Notes under the pieces: generated by a model | Database searches by the model: none | Told to the model about the DNA's origin: nothing | Seen by the model: the letters and a program-made list of their open reading frames with translations, nothing else | Part shown: piece by piece, positions 1 to 6,387 of the stretch | Layout of the letters: each line of letters starts with the position of its first letter | Position numbering within the stretch: the stretch's first letter is position 1 | Source: Candidatus Zipacnadia bacterium | GTDB taxonomy: Bacteria; Armatimonadota; UBA5377; JALGUK01 | Direction: 5' to 3' | Length of the DNA stretch: 8,020 nt | NCBI GenBank assembly: GCA_029820875.1 | Contig: JALGUK010000148.1 | Location: 1 to 8,020 of the forward strand | Made by a program: the position numbers and the translations under genes

Positions 1-63
1 CTAAAGTGCATCGCACGCCATGGGCGCTGTGATGCTCGAAGTTTGCCGGGCGACACTATGCCA

Positions 64-70
64 GGGGGGA
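64..70 (+). promoter_or_regulatory. Ribosome binding site that decides the start of the first gene
   Basis: GGGGGGA ends 6 nt before ATG 77, a good Shine-Dalgarno match at normal spacing. It supports ATG 77 over the in-frame ATG at 20, which has no comparable purine run and lies too near the window edge to judge fully. Confidence 0.6.
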
Positions 71-76
71 ACCTGC

Positions 77-1129
77 ATGACGCAAATGCGATCCGGCCCA
101 TGGAGTGCGCCGTTACTCCACTTGGCACTCGCTGCTATCGCATTCTCCGTTGTTGCGCCGTTGTTGGCGCCGGTAGCCGCTGAAGCACAGGGAGGCGGGC
201 ACAAGCTCGTCATCTTCATGCCGGAGGATCTCTCCGGACAAGCTCCTGAAGGGTTGGCGGCCGCGCTCGTGGACGCCAGCATGCTCGCGATGAGGCGTAG
301 CGGGCTTTACCAGCCGATTCTGTACAGCTCCACAGCCCCGTCAGTGTTGCGGGCCGTGGACGAGGGCAAGATCAGCAGAGAAGAGATTGAAAGTAAGCCG
401 GATGCTCGCATGGCGGTGAAAATCGGCAATGCCCTTGGTGCCGATATGGTCATGCTGACCAAGATTGAGGGCTATACGGCGACACGCCAGCCCGCGTCGG
501 TGGCCGTCACGTTCTCAGGCACTATCTACCGCGTGGCTGAGAATATGGACCCGGAAACATTGGAGCCGAAGGCCCAGGTAACGCCGGCGAAGACATTTGC
601 GACTCGAGGCGTAAGTACGGAGCGCGCCGGTTACAAGGGTACTCTCGCACCGCTGCGGGCGGAGGCTGTTCAGGACGCCGTCGCGAAGGCGGGTGAGGCG
701 CTGACGGGCGTGCCGATGGAGCGTAAAGCACCTGTAAAGAAGAAGGGTGTGCCGAACTGGGCGTTGTGGCTGGTCGGCGCGGGTATTCTTGTGGCGTTAA
801 TCAACTCTGGCGGTGGTGGCGGAACCACAGCCGGTGACCTGCCGCAGAACCTTCGCCTCAGCTCGGACGGGACCAGCGTCCTATTGCAATGGGAGCCACC
901 GCCGAACCCGCGCGAGCAAATCGCGGCATATAGGATTTATCGGCGCGCGGCAACGGAAACCACGTTTACGCAAATCGCAGAGGTCGCCGGTGACCAGATC
1001 ACCTATTCCGACTTCAACATCGAGGGAGGCGCCGCCTACACTTATGAGATGAGCGTCGTCTATACGACCCTTGGTGAAACCCAGCGCGTAACATTCCGAA
1101 CTGTCAGCATTCCTACATCGCAGCTCTGA
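77..1129 (+). CDS. Exported membrane protein with C-terminal fibronectin type III domain
   Basis: I do not recognise the family as a whole. I place the start at ATG 77 because GGGGGGA (64-70) lies 6 nt upstream and the N-terminus then reads as a Sec signal peptide: hydrophobic stretch at about residues 11-33 and an AEA|Q cleavage site after residue 37. The in-frame ATG at 20 would add 19 unlikely residues. The protein is 350 aa. Residues about 41-215 form an alpha/beta region containing a NALGADMVMLTKIEGY segment, loosely like CsgG/LpoB/TolB-N-type periplasmic domains (weak inference). A basic patch (RKAPVKKK) precedes a hydrophobic segment (about 228-244) and a run of five glycines. Residues about 255-350 match fibronectin type III: LPQNLRL start, LQWEPP, AAYRIYRR, then YTYEMSVVYT. 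A structural or scaffolding role in the envelope is likely; no catalytic motif is visible. The basic patch sits on the side opposite to that expected from the signal peptide. Confidence 0.85.
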   Translation: MTQMRSGPWSAPLLHLALAAIAFSVVAPLLAPVAAEAQGGGHKLVIFMPEDLSGQAPEGLAAALVDASMLAMRRSGLYQPILYSSTAPSVLRAVDEGKISREEIESKPDARMAVKIGNALGADMVMLTKIEGYTATRQPASVAVTFSGTIYRVAENMDPETLEPKAQVTPAKTFATRGVSTERAGYKGTLAPLRAEAVQDAVAKAGEALTGVPMERKAPVKKKGVPNWALWLVGAGILVALINSGGGGGTTAGDLPQNLRLSSDGTSVLLQWEPPPNPREQIAAYRIYRRAATETTFTQIAEVAGDQITYSDFNIEGGAAYTYEMSVVYTTLGETQRVTFRTVSIPTSQL

Positions 1130-1360
1130 TTTGGTCTGCAATCGCGCTACTTGTCACCGCAGAGCCGTGCTGGGCTCAACAAGTGATATAGGGCGGAGAG
1201 TGACGCCGCGTTTGGGCGTTAATGCTCCTTGGTATCAGCAGGGTACGCTGCGGAATGCGCGTATCCTGCCGGTTTTTGTATGTGGCCTGACTCGCGTGCG
1301 ATCTACTGGAAAGTGGTTTTGGGTCGGATGTGCGGAGCGTGAAGGCGCGTGCTCGTGTGT

Positions 1361-1371
1361 GAGGTAACCTC
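1361..1371 (+). promoter_or_regulatory. Inverted repeat GAGGTAACCTC containing a strong ribosome binding site
   Basis: The 11-mer is a perfect palindrome around a central A (GAGGT-A-ACCTC). Its GAGGT is the best Shine-Dalgarno-like sequence in the 267 bp gap between the first and second genes, but it is spaced 8 nt from an out-of-frame ATG (1374), not from the start I prefer for the barrel gene (ATG 1397). I see no convincing -35/-10 pair or T-tailed terminator in the rest of this gap. Confidence 0.35.
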
Positions 1372-1396
1372 CGATGGCCGCCGGCAGGTCGAGCCG

Positions 1397-3367
1397 ATGC
1401 CCATCCGCTTGCAGGCGGTGCTCATATTGCTTAGAGTCTGTGTGGTCTGGCTTGCTCTGGCTGCATTGCTGAGAGTTACAGTGGCGAACGCGCAGGGCAG
1501 CCTGTGGCTCGAACTCACGGCGAGCCAGCCGGATTTGGTGGCCGATGGTAAGACCAGCCTCCGGATTCAGGCGACGGTCAGGGACCGCGCAGGGAACCTG
1601 GTTGACGGCCAGGAAGTGGTGTTTTCGACGACACGAGGACAACTTTCGCTCGATGAGACGCTGGGCCAGCAGATGATTCAGGCCCGAACCGAGAACGGAA
1701 TTGCTACGGTGTTCCTTGTCAGTACAGAGACCGGGCGCGCGACGGTCCGCGCAAGCGCAGGGGTGGAGAAAGACCAGATAGACATCAAGCTGGTTTCGGA
1801 GGAGGCCGCCAAAGAGACCGGGGCTGATGTTGTCGTTCTCAAAGGAGACTGGCTCGGCTACAGTCTTGACCGCAACGTAATCGAGGCTGTCGGAAATGCG
1901 ACACTCGTTTATCGTGGCCTGAAAATCAGTGCCGAGGACTGGATAAAAGTTGACGTAGCAGATGATGTGGCGCAGGCCTTGGGTGCAACGGTGACGGTTG
2001 GGGACGCCTCCATCAAGACCAATCGGGTTCTGTACGATTTCCGTGTGCGCCAGGGAGCGTTTGAGCGGGTAACCGAGAGCGCTGGAGTGGAACAGAAAGT
2101 CTTTGACGGGCGTACGCTTAAGCTGGCCGGCGAGTCGGAACTGGCGCAGTTGTCTCCAAACGCCTTCCGGCCTATTGAGACCGACGAGACTCTCACGTGG
2201 GTGGTAGCCGATCGGGCGCTCCTTTTCAGGGGTAAGAAGTTAGCCCTTCGACATGCGAAGTTTTATGTCGGGGGGAAGCACATTTTCACATTGCCATATC
2301 ACATCGTCTGGCTTGGCGCGGTTGGGCGCGAGGCGCAGATGCTCAACATCAGCTCAGCAAGCGGATTGGCGCTTGATTTGCCGTTCTATGTCAGTGTCAC
2401 ACCGCGGCAGACGACGTCGGTGCGGGTCAGGCATGGCCGGTCCGGGGACTGGTTTTCATCCAGGCCGGGTTGGTCCCTGGCTCTCCGGCGGGATTATGAA
2501 CGCGGCAGCAATGTCGTCGGTTCGATAGAGCTCAACGGCCTCCCACAGAGCGACTGGGGGATGTCATGGGGTCATCGGCAGCAGTATGGACAAAAGCTGA
2601 GCGGTTATTATTCAATTAGGTATCCGTCACATGCTGCGGTTCTGGGCGATGTCAGCCTGTACAGCTACGACCGCGCAAAAACCATGAGCTTTCGCTCGTC
2701 CTTTGACAAACTTCCGGGCCGCCCGCTTACGACTCGCAGCAGTTTCGATTGGTTGCTGCGCGGACGCCCGCTTGGCGCGACTGGGTTACAGTACCGAGTA
2801 GGCAACCGCGTGGGACTCTCAACGGGGGGCGTTCTGGGTCGCACGCTGAGCGACCAGGTATCGTTCGGGCTTTACGTAACGGGCTGGAAGCTCGGAGCAC
2901 AGACTTTGGTGCGGCCTCGCCTGGACTGCTATCTTGGCTGGGACAGCCGGGCAACCCGCACTCGGCTGCTGAGAGGCGAGATTGCAATGGATCACCGCCT
3001 GGGCGGCAACACGAGTCTGACGCTGCGCTACACTTACGACGAGCAGTCGTCGAATGTCTACTCGGTGCCGGTCCGTCAACAAATCGGCATGAACCTCTCG
3101 GCGGGGGACTACCAGAATTGGTACGGCTATTTAAGCGGCAGCTATGACTTGAGCGGCAACGGGTTGTATGCGTACAGTACATTTAACCATCGGCTGGGCA
3201 AAAAGTATACTCTGGAGTTGCTTACGAACTACTACCGGTTTCAGAGCGGCTCCTCCAGGGACATACAAGTGGGCTTTAGTCGGGCCATCGGCAATCGCGA
3301 GTTGTCATTACGTTGGTCTGAAGCGCGTCATCGTTTCTGGCTGGAATTGGGTCAGCCGGGCTTCTGA
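1397..3367 (+). CDS. Outer-membrane barrel protein: Big_1 Ig domain plus OstA/LptD-like part
   Basis: I choose ATG 1397 because it starts a clean signal peptide (hydrophobic core, ANA|Q cleavage after residue 32) and has AGG 8 nt upstream. The frame stays open upstream to a GTG at 1349, which would add 16 polar residues before the signal. The product is 656 aa. Residues about 36-135 resemble a Big_1 domain: LTASQPDLVADGKTSL, then a VRDRAGNLVDGQEVVFS strand pair and GIATVFLVS. Residues about 143-285 look like OstA/LptA repeats (VVLKGDWLGYSL, EAVGNATLVYRGLKISAED). The segment FYVGGKHIFTLPYH (289-302) resembles the LptD linker into its barrel. The rest alternates polar and aromatic beta-strand residues and ends in phenylalanine, as outer-membrane barrels do. 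By homology it could insert lipopolysaccharide or another glycolipid. It is shorter than typical LptD, and the mature protein has only one cysteine (C511), so the disulfides of E. coli LptD cannot form. It could instead be an adhesin-like barrel. Confidence 0.85.
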   Translation: MPIRLQAVLILLRVCVVWLALAALLRVTVANAQGSLWLELTASQPDLVADGKTSLRIQATVRDRAGNLVDGQEVVFSTTRGQLSLDETLGQQMIQARTENGIATVFLVSTETGRATVRASAGVEKDQIDIKLVSEEAAKETGADVVVLKGDWLGYSLDRNVIEAVGNATLVYRGLKISAEDWIKVDVADDVAQALGATVTVGDASIKTNRVLYDFRVRQGAFERVTESAGVEQKVFDGRTLKLAGESELAQLSPNAFRPIETDETLTWVVADRALLFRGKKLALRHAKFYVGGKHIFTLPYHIVWLGAVGREAQMLNISSASGLALDLPFYVSVTPRQTTSVRVRHGRSGDWFSSRPGWSLALRRDYERGSNVVGSIELNGLPQSDWGMSWGHRQQYGQKLSGYYSIRYPSHAAVLGDVSLYSYDRAKTMSFRSSFDKLPGRPLTTRSSFDWLLRGRPLGATGLQYRVGNRVGLSTGGVLGRTLSDQVSFGLYVTGWKLGAQTLVRPRLDCYLGWDSRATRTRLLRGEIAMDHRLGGNTSLTLRYTYDEQSSNVYSVPVRQQIGMNLSAGDYQNWYGYLSGSYDLSGNGLYAYSTFNHRLGKKYTLELLTNYYRFQSGSSRDIQVGFSRAIGNRELSLRWSEARHRFWLELGQPGF

Positions 3368-3431
3368 CACTGTTGGTATTGCCCCTTGCGCCGCAACCGA
3401 GAACCGGAAGCGGGTCGTGAGGAACCGATAG

Positions 3432-3449
3432 CGAGTCTTATGAGACTCG
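3432..3449 (+). other. Small hairpin upstream of the PorV-like gene
   Basis: CGAGTCT (3432-3438) and AGACTCG (3443-3449) are perfectly complementary, giving a 7 bp stem with a TATG tetraloop. It lies between the barrel gene stop (3367) and the next start (3482). It has no T tract, so it is not an obvious intrinsic terminator; an mRNA-stabilising or protein-binding element is possible. The rest of this 114 bp gap holds no feature I can support. Confidence 0.35.
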
Positions 3450-3481
3450 AGAATCTTACACAAGGGGGGTCCAAGGGCAGC

Positions 3482-4321
3482 ATGAATGGTCGCAGTTGCC
3501 GTCTCATGACAATGGTCGTATTGCTTTTTTTGACGGTGGTTATGGCCGCGTCACAAGCTATGGCGGAGAAGATTCTGGCGCCAAGAGCCATGGCGATGGG
3601 TAGCGCGGGGACCGCTCTCTCAGGAGGGCTTAGCGCCATCCAATCGAACCCAGCGGGGGTGTCTATCGAGCCGGACCGGACTCTGGAGGCCGGAGCGCTT
3701 GTCAGTAATAATCGTCTGCACGCGTTTTTTGCCGGCTATACCATGCCGCCGACAGGGGAGTCCGGCAGCTCGGCCTTTGGTTTCTGGCGTCTCAAGGATG
3801 ACATTACCGGCAACGCAAGCCGGGCTATAACGTACACGACAACGTATCCGATGAACTCACAGATGGCGGTGGGTGTCAGTCTGCGCCACTGGAAGTTCAA
3901 CGGCGTCGGGGCATCGAGCGCGAAATTCGACGGCGACATCGGCGTGGTCATCAATGTGAACCCTGACCTGGGGAACGAGTATGTCGGGGTCGCACTCCGA
4001 AACATGTTCGAACCTCGCAACTTTCCCGGACAGAGAGTTGAGCGGCGATTGGCCATAGGCGGAGCCTACCGCTCGCCCGACGGCGTCCTGTTCGTCGCCG
4101 ACTACGACGACGTGTTGGGCCACGCCGCCGATGCCTGCCTGCGGGTCGGTGCCGAGGCAATGCTGACTCCACGGATTACAGGGCGCATGGGCTTCAACGA
4201 TGGCGACGTCACGGTCGGGGTTGGAGTGCGCGGAGGCAAGTACCGGGCGGACTATGCCTTCCAGGAGGGTTCCGGCGGTTTTGCTGACTATCACCTGGTC
4301 AGTGGTGTCTTCATTTTCTGA
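3482..4321 (+). CDS. PorV/FadL-like outer-membrane beta-barrel protein
   Basis: Predicted small outer-membrane barrel of 279 aa. The start at ATG 3482 gives a textbook signal peptide (hydrophobic residues 10-24, AMA|E cleavage after residue 28), with AAGGG 4 nt upstream and AAGGGGGG a little further off. The frame is open back to 3386, but the upstream residues are polar and would bury the signal. Just after cleavage comes APRAMAMGSAGTAL followed by SNPAG (55-59). This is the N-terminal signature of PorV, PorQ and FadL-type barrels, where a short plug strand ends at an NPAG turn. The remainder is alternating beta-strand sequence with Gly/Asp turns, and the protein ends HLVSGVFIF, a good C-terminal barrel-assembly signal. 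PorV-type proteins act as shuttles or accessory subunits in secretion and surface attachment, FadL types in uptake of hydrophobic compounds. Which applies here cannot be told. It lies downstream of the OstA/LptD-like gene and is followed by a strong hairpin. Confidence 0.8.
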   Translation: MNGRSCRLMTMVVLLFLTVVMAASQAMAEKILAPRAMAMGSAGTALSGGLSAIQSNPAGVSIEPDRTLEAGALVSNNRLHAFFAGYTMPPTGESGSSAFGFWRLKDDITGNASRAITYTTTYPMNSQMAVGVSLRHWKFNGVGASSAKFDGDIGVVINVNPDLGNEYVGVALRNMFEPRNFPGQRVERRLAIGGAYRSPDGVLFVADYDDVLGHAADACLRVGAEAMLTPRITGRMGFNDGDVTVGVGVRGGKYRADYAFQEGSGGFADYHLVSGVFIF

Positions 4322-4360
4322 GGCGGGCGGCCGAGAAGACTGAGCCAACCTACAAATCGT

Positions 4361-4396
4361 GCGAGCCTCCGGGGGTGAGGGCCCCTTGAGGCTCGC
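4361..4396 (+). terminator. GC-rich hairpin after the envelope genes, terminator-like
   Basis: GCGAGCCTC (4361-4369) pairs perfectly with GAGGCTCGC (4388-4396), and GGGG (4371-4374) can pair with CCCC (4382-4385) inside it, giving a long stable stem. It begins 40 nt after the PorV-like stop. The following bases (GTGTTGTTT) are only moderately T-rich, so termination may be partial or need a factor. The 3' arm overlaps the -35 of the uvrB promoter. Confidence 0.6.
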
Positions 4397-4415
4397 CGTG
4401 TTGTTTGGGTATAAT
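4386..4415 (+). promoter_or_regulatory. Sigma70-type promoter of uvrB
   Basis: TTGAGG (4386-4391) and a perfect TATAAT (4410-4415) are separated by 18 bp, close to housekeeping consensus. Transcription would begin near 4422, leaving a leader of about 37 nt before the preferred uvrB start. The -10 lies within a 9-bp palindrome (GTATAATAC, 4409-4417) that could be an operator half. I see no standard LexA box (neither CTGT-N8-ACAG nor GAAC-N4-GTTC), so SOS control is not supported. Confidence 0.65.
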
Positions 4416-4446
4416 ACAGCATGGCATGGGGGACTTCTGCCGCGAT

Positions 4447-4453
4447 GAGGTGA
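4447..4453 (+). promoter_or_regulatory. Ribosome binding site of uvrB, supporting a TTG start
   Basis: GAGGTGA lies 5 nt before TTG 4459, whose product begins with DRFE, as many UvrB proteins do. The alternative ATG at 4426 would sit almost at the predicted transcription start, and ATG 4474 has a weaker AGG at 4464-4466. Confidence 0.6.
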
Positions 4454-4458
4454 CGGGC

Positions 4459-5212
<754 letters not shown>

Positions 5213-5238
<26 letters not shown>

Positions 5239-6361
5239 ACAGCGCACACGTTATGATATAGAGATGATCCGAGAGGTGGGGTACTGCCAGGGCATCGAGA
5301 ATTATTCACGTCATTTCGACGGGCGCAGGCCCGGTGAGCCTCCTTATGTATTGCTGGACTACTTCCCGGACGATTATCTGTTGGTCCTGGACGAGTCCCA
5401 CCAGACGATTCCTCAGTTGCGCGCAATGTACGCGGGAGACCGCTCGCGCAAGCGCAGTCTCGTCGAGCACGGTTTCCGACTCCCATCGGCCTACGATAAT
5501 CGGCCTCTGACATTCGACGAATTCTGCCGGAAAATCAACCAGGTCATTTACACGTCCGCGACGCCAGGCCCATACGAAATGAAGAGGTCGTCCCGGGTAG
5601 TGGAACAGATAATCCGTCCGACGGGTTTGGTTGACCCTGAAATCGAGGTGCGGCCGACGCAAGGACAGGTAGACGACCTTATCAACGAGATTCGGGAGCG
5701 CGTCAGCCGCCATGAACGTGTCCTGGTGACCACGTTGACCAAGCGCATGGCGGAGGACCTGACGGAATATCTGGCCGACCTGGACATCAAAGTGCACTAC
5801 CTGCACTCGGATGTGCAGACTCTGGAACGCTCCGAGTTGCTGCGGGATTTGCGCCTGGGCGAGTATGATGTGCTCGTCGGCGTCAATCTCCTCCGGGAGG
5901 GGCTCGACCTGCCCGAAGTCTCGCTGGTTGCGGTAATGGACGCGGACCGGGAGGGTTTCCTGCGGTCGGAGGTCTCATTGATTCAAGTGATGGGTCGTGC
6001 GGCGCGTAACGTCCGAGGCAAAGTGATCATGTACGGTGATGAAATCACCGATTCCATGCGCCGCGCAATCGAGGAGACCGAGCGCCGCCGCCGCATCCAG
6101 CTTGCTTATAACCAGGAACACGGCATTACGCCGGAAACCGTGCAGAAGGCGGTACGTGATACGATTCGCGCCCGCGAACAAGTGCAGCAGACCGCCGTCC
6201 GCGAGCTTGCGTCTGTGGTCAAGGATGTGCCCGAGGACGACCTCGTGCAGATTATCCGAGACCTCCAGGAGCAGATGCGTCAAGCCGCTGAGGACCTCGA
6301 GTTCGAAAAGGCCGCGGCGTTGCGTGATGAAATTCGGGAGCTGGAGAAGCTGGTAGGATAA
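5213..6361 (+). CDS. uvrB: UvrB excision repair helicase subunit, C-terminal fragment (frame broken)
   Basis: This piece holds the remaining helicase motifs of UvrB in frame 2: [20 protein letters not shown], Walker B-like DESH (5390-5401), SATPG (5555-5569), [34 protein letters not shown], and the arginine-finger motif QVMGRAAR (5984-6007). The last 40 or so residues ([20 protein letters not shown], then [14 protein letters not shown]) are the UVR domain that binds the matching coiled coil of UvrC. It has no good start of its own: TTG 5213 and ATG 5264 are in frame but lack a clear ribosome binding site. So the listed start marks where homology resumes, not a confident initiation codon. If the frame were restored, UvrB would be about 650 aa. 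The sequence shows no other damage, which fits either a very recent mutation or an assembly error. It ends 26 nt before uvrC. Confidence 0.9.
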
Positions 6362-6387
6362 AGCGGCTCCAGGACGCCGCACGAGAT

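Noticed and set aside
1162..1177. GAGCC/GGCTC hairpin after the FN3 gene as a terminator
   Set aside because: Only a 5 bp stem with a 6 nt loop, and no T tract after it.
2727..3182. Minus-strand open frame (151 codons) inside the barrel gene
   Set aside because: Low-complexity Arg/Ser/Pro-rich translation, typical of an antisense shadow, with no start signal.
3322..3420. Second hydrophobic, signal-like frame overlapping the barrel gene stop (GLLTLLVLPLAPQ)
   Set aside because: No start codon or ribosome site, no cleavage-site logic, and it stops after a short polar tail. Best explained as a chance frame of strand-rich, leucine-coding DNA.
4401..4419. LexA/SOS box at the uvrB promoter (TTGT ... 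ACAG)
   Set aside because: The half-sites are 11 nt apart rather than 8 and the first base differs; no Gram-positive type GAAC-N4-GTTC site is present either.
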